Shown here piece by piece: positions 1-7,280 of a stretch of 11,830 nt of DNA (position 1 is its first letter; each line of letters starts with the position of its first letter). Position numbers and translations under genes: made by a program. The stretch spans positions 1 through 11,830 of the forward strand of contig CABUQL010000019.1 of NCBI GenBank assembly GCA_902493665.1, read 5' to 3'. Source of the DNA: an uncultured Eubacteriales bacterium (GTDB lineage: Bacteria; Bacillota; Clostridia; UMGS1810). Below the pieces are notes generated by a model. The model had not been told where the DNA came from and made no database searches. It saw only the letters and a program-made list of their open reading frames with translations.

Positions 1-3000
1 GTTTTTGCAAGAGCTATGGTTCTTTCCGACAACGACACATCTGTTTTAAATAAATTTGCGGATGCAAACGATATCAGCACATGGGCAAAATCATATCTTT
101 CGCCTTTGGTTAAAAAAGGTTACATAAACGGTAACGAAGCCAATATGATTACACCTAAGGCAAACATTACAAGAGCTGAATTTGCACAGTTTATGCACAA
201 TATGTTTAAAACATATTATTCGGCAGCAGGTACATATGAAACTGTCGGCGCCAACAGTGCAATGATTAATACAAAAGATGTTAATTTAAAGGGAATAACC
301 GTTGAAGACGACCTTGTTATCGGCGACGGTGCAGATCTTTCGGAAATTAATCTTACAGATGTAACAATAAAAGGCAGACTTTTGGTAAGAGGTGCTGCAA
401 CCGTAAGACTTACAAATGTAACAACGGGCGAAGGCGTTGTTGTTAACAACGTAAATGCAACGGTTCACTTTGATAACTACAGAACCGAAAAAGTGTTTGA
501 CGGAATCAACATGATTACTCCGGCAACATTTAAAGAAGATTACACAATTGTAATTGACGGTCCGAACAAAGGAAGCGGTTCGTCATCAACTCCTGTATAT
601 GATTACTATATCAGATATTTGACACAAACTCTTGATCTTACAGGTTATGAGCTTGTAAAAACAGAAACATCAAGAGGCAAATCCGGAGCAAGCGTAACCG
701 CACCGATTCCGGAAAGGAGAGGATTCACATATAATCCTTCACTCAGCACAATTTCAGGTAAAGTAAATAAATCCGGTCTCATATTGGAAGTTTACTATGA
801 CAGAAATTCGTACACTGTAACATTTAACTCGGGCGGCGGCAGCGATGTTCCTTCCGTAACAAAAGTATACGGTGAAAAAATAGGAATGCTTCCCACTCCC
901 GTAAAAGCAGGAAATGACTTCTTGGGTTGGTATCTGACTGACGGAGTAACTAAAATTGATGAAGATACTACTATCACAAAAGATGTTACATTCGTTGCAC
1001 ATTGGTCTGAAAAACAAGCAAATTATGCAGTGAAGTATTATAAGCAAAAAGTTGACCTTTCCGGATATGACGAAGTAACGGCGGATTCGGCAACGATTAC
1101 AGGCGCAGTCGGAGCAACAGTAACTGCACCCGATAAAGCATACACAGGCTTTGAGCTTGACAATACACAAAGTGTAAAATCAGGCGTAATCTTAGAAGAC
1201 GGAAGTCTTGTTTTAAAACTTTACTATAACAGATTAATATATAATGTAACATTTGACGCAGCCGGCGGTACGGTACTTGCTGGAAGCAGTCTTGATGCAC
1301 AAAGAATTCCGTATGAAGGCAATGTGGTTTTACCGAGCGTTACAAAAACGGGTCACAGTTTTGCCGGCTGGTTTAACGGTGCAACTAAAGTTACGGCATC
1401 AACACCTGTTACGGCAGATATGAACCTTGTTGCAAAATGGGATCCGATACCTGCAACAAAAGCACAGTACGCAATAGAATATTATAAGCAAAAATCAGAT
1501 CTTTCGGGATATGAAAAAGTAACTGAAGATTGCGTTACAATTACAGACACAATCGGAAAAACTGTAACAGCTCCCGACAAGGCATATCCGGGATATACAT
1601 TAAATGATACTATGAGTGTTAAATCCGGTGAGATTTTAAGTGACGGAAGTCTTGTACTTAAAATGTACTACGACATAAACACATTTACGGTAACATTTAA
1701 AGAGGGAACAAGAGTTTTAGGCACGGCAACGGTTGCACAAAACACAACAGTTTCGGCATCCGACATCCCTGAAACAACAAAAGAATACAAAGGCTTTAAG
1801 AAAGACGCAAGCGTATCTTCGCTTTATGCTTCATCCGATTGGCAGTATAAAGCCAAATTCCGTTGGTGGTATAATCCCACATCGGCAACTTGGGAGGAAT
1901 TTACTGATGCAACTGTTGTTACACAGGATATGACAGTTTACTCAACATCGCAGAAAGTAAGCCTTAATTTGTACGTTGATAAAATCGGAAAATCGCTTAC
2001 ATTCGGAACATATTACGCTCCGGACACAAGACTTTTTGATGCAATAAACGAAGTTATTTCGCAAACAACAACGCTTAAAGCAATAAAAGACACAGGTTAT
2101 TATGATAAAGCAATCAATAAGATGAAAGAATATAAGCTTATTGATGATTCAAATAACATTTTGATGCAGGAAATTCTTGCAAAATTCTCTATGATAATCG
2201 GAGAATCAAATCTTGAAAAATACATTGTTGACAATGCAAAAGAAATGTTTACAACAAGCAGCAGACTCAGAAATTCGATTGTCGAATACATCAAACTTCA
2301 GGCTTCATCGGGTGATGCAGCAAAAGTTTCGGACGTTAAAGCGCTTATTGAAAAAGTACTTGAATTTGCAGTGAATAATACTACAACAGGTCTTTCACAA
2401 GTTAAAGCAACGTTTAAAGACATGATGGAAACTGACGATTCATTCTTTGAATATGTAACAGGTTATGATCCGTCAACATTATCGCCTGCACAGAAAGATG
2501 CAACTGTTGACGCAATTATAACCGAATTTGAAACAAATCCGTCAAAACAGACAGAATGCATCGAAAAAGCTTCAAGCTTTATCGTAAAATCAAGCCACAT
2601 TTCAAGAATTGATGCTTACGTTGACTATGCTCTTGATTATCTTAATACGGATACGGATCTTCGTGACAAGGTTGTTAATGATATAATTGATACAATGTAC
2701 AGAGCTACACTCGACAAACTTTTGGACGAAGTTAAAAACAAAAAGCAGTTTGAAGTCAATGCAGACAACTCATTTATCGCAGAGGGACTTAAAAAGAAAA
2801 TTCTTGAATTTACATTTGACGAACTTAAAAAAGAAGTTCCGGCAAAACTCTTTGAAATTTATCCCGAAGCTAAGATGAAAGAAATCTTTGAAGATGCTTC
2901 TCAAAGAATACTTGACCAGGTTAACACTGCACTTACAAATGCAGATGCGGGAATCACAACATTTGTTGACACAGGCTACACATTTATAATTAACCCTGTT

Positions 3001-3672
3001 TCGGATATTTATATTCCGCTTTATGACAGAGCAGTTGAAATTATAAAAGCTAAAAACTTCCGTTACAGTGAAAATGCATATTTAAGAGAAATCATAGGAC
3101 TTCTTGATGTAAGCAATTTGTTTGATGGTTCGGAAAATGCAAAACCGAATACGCTCAGCGGATACACATTAAAAGATATCGATGATTACTATGATTTGGT
3201 TAAGAAAATTTCAATTCTTACCGATGACGCACTTGTATGGTACAACAGAAATCTTGACCAGGCTCAAATTGACAAAGTTGTTGACAGTTATCACGATTTC
3301 ATTTTGAAATATGTGAATATGGCAGCAGATATGCTTGACGATTATGCTAAAAACGGAACAATTCCGTCAAAGGTTGACAACAAGTTTGTAAGAGCATTTG
3401 AAGATGCTGTTAAAAAGAAATTCCCGTCACTTGTTAATAAGCTTGTTAATTGGTATAAAACAAGTCCTATAAACAAAGACTACACAGACGAGGATTATGC
3501 AAAACTTAAAGAAGCAATTGACTTTGCATTCAACAATGTGGATATTACGGTAAATGAATTCTTTGATAATGTTTTGGCTAAAAAATTCAGCAAATATCAG
3601 ACTGCAAAAGACACTTACAGTAAAGAATACAAAAATAACAAAGTAACAGTTTACAGAGAAATACAGAAATAA
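1..3672 (+). CDS. Large SLH-domain surface protein with MucBP-like/InlB-like repeats, 5' end missing
   Basis: This is a cell-wall-anchored surface protein, probably exported and bound to secondary wall polymer through SLH domains. The frame is open to base 1, and the residues before the first ATG (VFARAM, then VLSDND) look like the end of a preceding SLH repeat, so the ATG at 16 is internal and the true start lies upstream. Numbering from that ATG: residues 14-65 are a full SLH domain (FADANDISTWAK, GYINGN, ITRAEF); 85-160 are a beta-rich stretch with KGRLLVRG, common after SLH domains in Clostridia; 184-194 are a Gly/Ser linker; 195-555 are alternating MucBP-like and InlB/Flg_new-like repeats; 556-645 are a degenerate repeat; 650-1218 are mostly helical, Lys/Asp/Glu-rich and not recognised. 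No LPXTG or C-terminal membrane segment is seen. The SLH role is well supported. The ligand or function of the helical half is unknown. Confidence 0.88.
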   Translation, partial: VFARAMVLSDNDTSVLNKFADANDISTWAKSYLSPLVKKGYINGNEANMITPKANITRAEFAQFMHNMFKTYYSAAGTYETVGANSAMINTKDVNLKGITVEDDLVIGDGADLSEINLTDVTIKGRLLVRGAATVRLTNVTTGEGVVVNNVNATVHFDNYRTEKVFDGINMITPATFKEDYTIVIDGPNKGSGSSSTPVYDYYIRYLTQTLDLTGYELVKTETSRGKSGASVTAPIPERRGFTYNPSLSTISGKVNKSGLILEVYYDRNSYTVTFNSGGGSDVPSVTKVYGEKIGMLPTPVKAGNDFLGWYLTDGVTKIDEDTTITKDVTFVAHWSEKQANYAVKYYKQKVDLSGYDEVTADSATITGAVGATVTAPDKAYTGFELDNTQSVKSGVILEDGSLVLKLYYNRLIYNVTFDAAGGTVLAGSSLDAQRIPYEGNVVLPSVTKTGHSFAGWFNGATKVTASTPVTADMNLVAKWDPIPATKAQYAIEYYKQKSDLSGYEKVTEDCVTITDTIGKTVTAPDKAYPGYTLNDTMSVKSGEILSDGSLVLKMYYDINTFTVTFKEGTRVLGTATVAQNTTVSASDIPETTKEYKGFKKDASVSSLYASSDWQYKAKFRWWYNPTSATWEEFTDATVVTQDMTVYSTSQKVSLNLYVDKIGKSLTFGTYYAPDTRLFDAINEVISQTTTLKAIKDTGYYDKAINKMKEYKLIDDSNNILMQEILAKFSMIIGESNLEKYIVDNAKEMFTTSSRLRNSIVEYIKLQASSGDAAKVSDVKALIEKVLEFAVNNTTTGLSQVKATFKDMMETDDSFFEYVTGYDPSTLSPAQKDATVDAIITEFETNPSKQTECIEKASSFIVKSSHISRIDAYVDYALDYLNTDTDLRDKVVNDIIDTMYRATLDKLLDEVKNKKQFEVNADNSFIAEGLKKKILEFTFDELKKEVPAKLFEIYPEAKMKEIFEDASQRILDQVNTALTNADAGITTFVDTGYTFIINPVSDIYIPLYDRAVEIIKAKNFRYSENAYLREIIGLLDVSNLFDGSENAKPNTLSGYTLKDIDDYYDLVKKISILTDDALVWYNRNLDQAQIDKVVDSYHDFILKYVNMAADMLDDYAKNGTIPSKVDNKFVRAFEDAVKKKFPSLVNKLVNWYKTSPINKDYTDEDYAKLKEAIDFAFNNVDITVNEFFDNVLAKKFSKYQTAKDTYSKEYKNNKVTVYREIQK
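601..1680 (+). repeat. Three alternating MucBP-like and InlB/Flg_new-like protein repeats
   Basis: Within the first gene, a unit beginning YYIRYLTQTLDLTGYE, YAVKYYKQKVDLSGYD and YAIEYYKQKSDLSGYE occurs three times, each ending in LxLxxYYDRN/YYNR-type strands. Each is followed by a segment beginning YTVTF or YNVTF. In the first two cases this second segment has the GWY/GWF and AHW/AKW signature of the Listeria-Bacteroides (InlB B / Flg_new) repeat; the third is degenerate. Repeat period is about 145 residues. At DNA level the copies are diverged, so they are not a recent tandem duplication. Such repeats typically form extended beta stalks on surface proteins. Confidence 0.8.
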
Positions 3673-3682
3673 TAACAAAATT

Positions 3683-3715
3683 TAAAATAGGCAGAATTTG
3701 ATTCTGCCTATTTTA
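3683..3715 (+). terminator. Rho-independent terminator after the first SLH gene
   Basis: Ten nucleotides after the stop codon there is a perfect 14-bp stem (3684-3697 with 3701-3714, extendable by one T-A pair) around a 3-nt TTG loop. The 3' arm ends in TTTT. The arm AAAATAGGCAGAAT starts with As, so the stem could also act on the opposite strand. Confidence 0.88.
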
Positions 3716-3724
3716 GGCATTGTA

Positions 3725-3796
3725 CGGCGGCACCGGAGAGCGGAAAACTATATGGTTTGAAAAAGTAAATTTCTCATAGTGCCAAAGAAAATGCCG
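3725..3796 (+). promoter_or_regulatory. Structured leader or short intergenic repeat upstream of the second SLH gene
   Basis: Nested complementary segments can be seen: CGGC 3725-3728 with GCCG 3793-3796, GGCAC 3729-3733 with GTGCC 3779-3783, GAGA 3736-3739 with TCTC 3772-3775, and an inner AAACT/GGTTT hairpin at about 3745-3758. Together these form a long bulged stem 50-120 nt before the ATG. Two readings are possible. It may be a regulatory leader; stretches such as TTTCTCATAG recall parts of the c-di-AMP (ydaO) riboswitch by eye, but the match is weak and the hallmark segments are not convincingly present. Or it may be a dispersed intergenic repeat, since similar sequence recurs at 11730-11760. 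Confidence 0.35.
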
Positions 3797-3831
3797 ATGA
3801 ATAACAACTTACAGATTTAAGATAACACCTT

Positions 3832-3839
3832 AGAAAGGA
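3832..3839 (+). promoter_or_regulatory. Ribosome binding site of the second SLH gene
   Basis: AGAAAGGA lies 8 nt before the ATG at 3848. It fixes the start, which is also followed by a clear signal peptide. No convincing -35/-10 pair was found between the terminator and this site. Confidence 0.7.
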
Positions 3840-3847
3840 ATGATAAA

Positions 3848-5051
3848 ATGAACGCACTTAAAAAAATAATCGCTGTTTCCTTAGCAGCATCTATGATTGT
3901 TGCAAGCAGTGCGGTTTTGGCTGCCGATACCTCATCGGCGACTGATAATACTTCTGCCGTTCAGGGAATAAAATTCAGCGATGTTGATGAGAATACATCT
4001 TCGGGAAAAGCAATATATAAACTCGCAAAAGCCGGAATTGTTTCGGGACACGGCGACGGCACATTTAAGCCGAACGATAACCTTACAAGAGCAGAGCTCT
4101 GCAAAATGGTTAACCTTGTGTTCGGATACAAAGAAAGCGCCGAAGACAATTTTCCCGACGTTGATAAAGAAAAAGACTGGTTTTATCCTTATGTTGCCGT
4201 TGCAAAAAAAGCAGGATATATTGCAGGTAATGAAGACGGCACATTCAGAGGAAACAATAATCTTACAAGAGAAGAAACATGCGTAATTATTACAAGAGTC
4301 ACAAAGCTTTATGACCTTCCTTATGTAAGAGAAATTAAAGACGAAGTTTCCGATTGGGCGCTTCCTTATGTAAAAAAAGTTTTGGCAAACAGAATAATGT
4401 CTCTTGAAACGGGCGATGTATTCAGAGCAACATCGAACATAAGCGGAGCTTGCAGTTGTGCTTTCAAGATTTGTTACCGATGAAGATGTAGAACCTTCAA
4501 CACCGACAACTCCCACAACACCAACTACACCTACTACGCCTTCAACTCCGTCAACAGGCGGCAACGGAAATTCGACGGGTGGTAAGGGCAACGGAAATTC
4601 CGGCGGTAACGGAAACTCTTCCAAACCGTCAAAGCCCGATCCTAAGCCGGACCCCGAGCCTGATCCTGAACCGGACATTGACGAGGCTCAGCAGAAGAAA
4701 GCAGTTGACGATTTGAACGCACTTTTAAAACAGCTTCCGAATATTATGCTTCCCACGGCTCAGCAGGAAATCGTTGACGAAATAGTTAAAACAATAGAGA
4801 AAACTCTTAAAGATGCCGAAAACGGAATTGCAATTTATGAAACAGGTTATGTAAGAAAGACATATAAAGAAGATATTGACAGAGTTTGCGATATGTATGA
4901 TGCTCTTCAGACGCTTGCCGAGCAAAACGGCGTTGAAAAAGAAAGATATCAGAATGAACTTCATTCGGGTCTTGACGAAGATCTGTCATCGGAACTTTTC
5001 CAGATGTTCTTTGGAATTGATATAAAAGATTATATAAACAGCGGAAAGTAA
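3848..5051 (+). pseudogene. SLH-domain surface protein, frame broken in the third SLH repeat
   Basis: An exported SLH protein read in two frames: 3848-4483 (211 aa, last ~11 residues out of frame) and the continuation to the stop at 5051. Residues 1-26 are a signal peptide (MNALKKIIAVSLAAS..., cleavage near VLA/AD). SLH domains are at about 41-92 and 98-152; the third begins at about 161 (SDWALPYVKK, FRATSNI). In the next frame it resumes as AELAVVLSRFVTDED, with a TAA just before it at 4440-4442. The normal motif would be NITRAEL, so 5 nt encoding most of TR appear to be missing; restoring them gives a 402-aa protein. A Pro/Thr linker (4498-4560), a Gly/Asn/Ser segment, a PDPKPDPEPD run and a helical C-terminal domain follow. 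No ribosome site serves the second half, so it is not a separate gene. It could be a true pseudogene, a strain-level variant or a sequencing/assembly error. Confidence 0.82.
4498..4671 (+). repeat. Low-complexity Pro/Thr, Gly/Asn and Pro/Asp linker
   Basis: The DNA codes for repeated PTTPTT units, then GGNGNS-like units, then DPKPDPEP units. This is a flexible spacer between the SLH anchor and the C-terminal domain. The skewed composition also opens a long spurious frame on the other strand. Confidence 0.75.
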
Positions 5052-5110
5052 TTTAAAGCTGTGTATTAAAAAAGCTTACTAAGTGCAATGCACAAATTTT
5101 TCAAAATTCA

Positions 5111-5147
5111 AAAAAGACGGTGTAAAAAAATCTTACACCGTCTTTTT
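5111..5147. terminator. Bidirectional terminator between convergent genes
   Basis: A perfect 15-bp stem (AAAAAGACGGTGTAA at 5111-5125 with its complement at 5133-5147) surrounds a 7-nt loop. The 5' arm begins with five As and the 3' arm ends with five Ts, so it can terminate both the SLH gene (+) and the recombinase gene (-). It lies 60 nt after the first and 15 nt beyond the second. Confidence 0.92.
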
Positions 5148-5162
5148 ATATGCAAATAAAAA

Positions 5163-6452
5163 CTATATGTAAATAAAAATATTGCCGTTATTATCAACTT
5201 CGATTTTTTTTAGAAAATCAATGTAAAATTCGTTTGAGTGTAAATAATCATTCCGACAGGTCGGCATAATTTCATCTGTTTTAAGAATTTTTCCTTCATA
5301 GTCGGATTTTGAGAGAGAAAGGTTTTTGTGTTTTTCAAAAAAAACATATTTAATTCTTTTAAGAAAATCGACGATTTTTTCATCATTTTTTGATAAAGTC
5401 TGTTTTTTCTTGCAAATATCAAAACTTTTAAAATAATCTTCAAAAAAATCAAGAAGTTTTTTTTCGGAAATGGCAAAAGAATTGCTGCATTTTTCTTTGT
5501 TTTGATTGTTTAAAGAGCATCGGTAAGAGTTTTTTTGTTTTGTAAAAGGGTGAGCGCAGTTTTTGCAAAAAATGACCGATGAAAAAATGTGATGCGAACG
5601 GTATGCATGTTTTTGATTTTCCAAACTTTTTCCGTTTATAATTCTTTGCGCTTTGTCAAAAATTTTTTTATCTATAATTTTAAAACTGGCGTTTTTGTGA
5701 ATGTAGCTTTCGTTTGTTTTTGTGCGGATTGATGATATAAAATCCAAAGTTGTGGTTTTGTTGTTTATAAGAATTCCGCAGTATACGGGGTTTTTGAGTA
5801 TCCTTGAAACGGATTTTGCGTTCCATTTGCAATTTTTCTTAGACGGAATTTCAAGAAAATTAAGAGTGTCCGAAATTTTTTTAAAACCGTAATAACGCTC
5901 GGTGTAGAGATAAAAAATAAGCCTTATGCAATCAGCTTCAAAATCGTTAACATCAAGCGAAAATGTGCCGTTTTTGTCATAGCCGTATATAACGCTCGGC
6001 GTTCTGCCGTTTTTTGCACTTTGCATTTTGCCGAAAGATATACGTTTTGAAAGGTTTTCCGATTCCTGCTGCGCAAGTGCGGCATAAATTGTAAGAATAA
6101 ACTCCGATTCGCCGAGTATTGTTTTGTTGTTTGACAAAAACCAGATGTCGACGCCGTTCTTTTTAAGTTCGCGTATTCCGCATAAAAAATCGAGAGTGTT
6201 TCTTGCAAATCTTGAAATATCTTTTGTGACAACAAGGTCAAACATATGTTTTTTACTGTCCGAAAGAAGATTTAAAAACTGCGGACGCATACTCATTTGT
6301 TTTCCGCTTATACCCTTGTCGGCATAGATTTTTACAAGTTCATAGTTGTTTTTTTGCGCAAAGTCCTCAAAAAAATCACGCTGATTTTTAAGTGACAAAA
6401 GCTGCATTTCACTGTCTGTGGAAACCCTGCAGTAAGCGGCAATTTTTCTCAT
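5163..6452 (-). CDS. Large serine recombinase (resolvase/integrase family)
   Basis: A site-specific DNA recombinase that cuts and rejoins DNA through a serine-phosphodiester intermediate. Residues 1-150 are the resolvase catalytic domain: YCRVST with the catalytic Ser at 11 and Arg at 9, DKGISG at 45-50, and TKDISRFARN at 76-85 with the conserved Arg 81 and 84. Residues 155-275 match the Recombinase domain (NAKSVSRILKNPVYCG). Residues 296-322 form a zinc ribbon (C296, C299, C312, C322), followed by a charged, coiled-coil-like tail. At 429 aa it is at the short end for large serine recombinases, but all core parts are present. AAAGGAAG lies about 8 nt before the ATG, which overlaps the stop of an upstream 32-aa ORF. 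No phage or transposon cargo genes adjoin it. It may be an integrase of a small element, an inversion enzyme or a domesticated relic. The family call is certain; its target is not. Confidence 0.95.
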   Translation of the reverse strand: MRKIAAYCRVSTDSEMQLLSLKNQRDFFEDFAQKNNYELVKIYADKGISGKQMSMRPQFLNLLSDSKKHMFDLVVTKDISRFARNTLDFLCGIRELKKNGVDIWFLSNNKTILGESEFILTIYAALAQQESENLSKRISFGKMQSAKNGRTPSVIYGYDKNGTFSLDVNDFEADCIRLIFYLYTERYYGFKKISDTLNFLEIPSKKNCKWNAKSVSRILKNPVYCGILINNKTTTLDFISSIRTKTNESYIHKNASFKIIDKKIFDKAQRIINGKSLENQKHAYRSHHIFSSVIFCKNCAHPFTKQKNSYRCSLNNQNKEKCSNSFAISEKKLLDFFEDYFKSFDICKKKQTLSKNDEKIVDFLKRIKYVFFEKHKNLSLSKSDYEGKILKTDEIMPTCRNDYLHSNEFYIDFLKKIEVDNNGNIFIYI

Positions 6453-6547
6453 TTTCCGCTTCCTTTGTAAACTTTTTTTGATATAAGCATTTTAAGTTTT
6501 TTTAAAATTTCATCTTTTGAAAGCTTTGTAATAACATAAACTTTCAT
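6449..6547 (-). CDS. 32-aa small ORF translationally coupled to the recombinase
   Basis: On the - strand an ATG at 6547-6545 is preceded by a good ribosome site (GGAAAGGA, about 5 nt upstream). It reads 32 codons (MKVYVITKLSKDEILKK at the start, KKVYKGSGK at the end) to a TGA that overlaps the recombinase ATG as ATGA. The peptide is Lys-rich: a short beta-like start followed by a probable amphipathic helix. The recombinase ribosome site lies inside its last codons, so translation of the two is probably coupled. No family is recognised. It could be a small DNA-binding or directionality partner, or simply a leader peptide that sets recombinase translation. The strong ribosome site and the overlap argue against chance. 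Confidence 0.55.
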   Translation of the reverse strand: MKVYVITKLSKDEILKKLKMLISKKVYKGSGK

Positions 6548-6603
6548 AAAATATCCTTTCCGTCAAAGATTGTCTTTGCACATTTTTGTTTAAAACAGTG
6601 AGC

Positions 6604-6639
6604 TTTGCAATGTTTATACAAATTTTTCTGCAATGCAAA
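6604..6639. repeat. Inverted repeat in the divergent intergenic region
   Basis: TTTGCAATG (6604-6612) and CAATGCAAA (6631-6639) are inverted copies matching at 8 of 9 positions, 18 nt apart. They lie between the recombinase unit (-) and the cysteine-rich gene (+). They could be an operator or a recombinase half-site pair. The region is AT-rich, so part of the match could be chance. Confidence 0.4.
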
Positions 6640-6652
6640 ACTCTTTTAATTA

Positions 6653-6658
6653 TATGAT
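6653..6658 (+). promoter_or_regulatory. Possible -10 box for the cysteine-rich gene
   Basis: TATGAT lies 14 nt before the ATG at 6673. No good -35 is found (CTGCAA at 6628-6633 is weak and 19 nt away). If used, transcription would begin only a few nucleotides before the start codon, giving a leaderless or nearly leaderless message. A sporulation sigma factor promoter is another possibility that was not resolved. Confidence 0.25.
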
Positions 6659-6672
6659 TTTTGTGCATTTAT

Positions 6673-7071
6673 ATGTCACAAACAGAAGTTGTTGACCCGA
6701 TTTGCCTCGGCGTAAAAGTTGCAGAACCCGGCGAAAAATGCTGTTGCTGCTGCGATATGGATGTAGCTTCCGTTCCCAGAACAATCTGCGGTGTGTTTGA
6801 CGACCAGATTGTCGACAGAGACGGTGACAAAAAAGTATTTGTTTCTCTCGGTCTTTTCACTATCACAAGACTTGAAAGAGACGTTCAGCTTCTTATCCCT
6901 GTTATTGATTTCTGCGTTCCCGAGTGTGAATGCGTAACATCAACCGACAACAATCCTTGCGAGCTCTTTGAAAAACTCAAATTCCCGGTAGAGGAATTTT
7001 TCCCGCCCGAGCGCTGCAATTTTAATGATGAAGGTTTAAGAAACACAAACGGCTGCTGCAATAACAAATAA
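6673..7071 (+). CDS. Cysteine-rich small protein of unknown function, possibly spore-coat-like
   Basis: This 132-aa protein begins at ATG 6673. A TTG at 6661 is an alternative start, and an in-frame stop at 6655-6657 limits the 5' end. It has 14 cysteines, including a run of five (EKCCCCCDMD, residues 23-27), a CVPECEC cluster and a terminal GCC. There is no signal peptide or membrane segment. The middle (KKVFVSLGLFTITRLERDVQLLIPV) is beta-rich with no charge bias, and the C-terminal part is acidic with Pro/Phe. Cys-rich, disulfide-capable proteins of this size are typical of spore coat or exosporium layers in Firmicutes, which is only an analogy here; metal binding is another option. No Shine-Dalgarno site is visible before either start, unlike every other gene in the window. 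It is monocistronic, followed by its own terminator. Confidence 0.8.
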   Translation: MSQTEVVDPICLGVKVAEPGEKCCCCCDMDVASVPRTICGVFDDQIVDRDGDKKVFVSLGLFTITRLERDVQLLIPVIDFCVPECECVTSTDNNPCELFEKLKFPVEEFFPPERCNFNDEGLRNTNGCCNNK

Positions 7072-7085
7072 CAAACAAAAATCTC

Positions 7086-7117
7086 AAAAAACAGGGGGCT
7101 TCCTCCCTGTTTTTTTG
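7086..7117 (+). terminator. Rho-independent terminator after the cysteine-rich gene
   Basis: An 11-bp stem (AAAAAACAGGG at 7086-7096 with CCCTGTTTTTT at 7105-7115), extendable by a G-T and a G-C pair to a CTTC tetraloop, ends in a run of Ts. It starts 14 nt after the stop codon and separates this gene from the ABC operon. Confidence 0.9.
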
Positions 7118-7184
7118 TGTCTTGATTTATTCTTAATAAAAAAACGAATCAGTTTGTTTTTAAAGTTAAAAAATTAATAATTTA

Positions 7185-7215
7185 TTAACACATTTGGGCA
7201 GTTTTATGATATAAT
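7185..7215 (+). promoter_or_regulatory. Probable promoter of the ABC transporter operon
   Basis: A perfect TATAAT at 7210-7215 is preceded by TTAACA at 7185-7190, with 19-nt spacing, slightly long for sigma-A. An overlapping TATGAT at 7205-7210 is a second -10 option. The upstream stretch is very AT-rich, like an UP element. The predicted start near 7222 leaves a leader of about 80 nt, in which no clear terminator or operator is seen. Confidence 0.6.
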
Positions 7216-7280
7216 ATATTTATTATGATAAAAGGCGATATTGGAATCGTTTTTAAAATGATGAACCGTTACTTATTTTA

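Noticed and set aside
754..1170. A 138-codon - strand frame inside the large surface-protein gene
   Set aside because: It lies opposite conserved repeat modules, its product is Cys/Phe/Ile-rich without pattern, and it has no start context.
3932..4678. A 248-codon open frame on the - strand across the second SLH gene
   Set aside because: It is the shadow of the low-complexity Pro/Thr and Gly/Asn linker and the SLH codons. Its product is a Gly/Ser- and Pro-rich nonsense sequence with no ribosome site.
4458..5051. Separate gene starting at GTG 4458
   Set aside because: No ribosome site precedes it and it begins in the middle of an SLH motif, so it is the displaced 3' part of the upstream gene.
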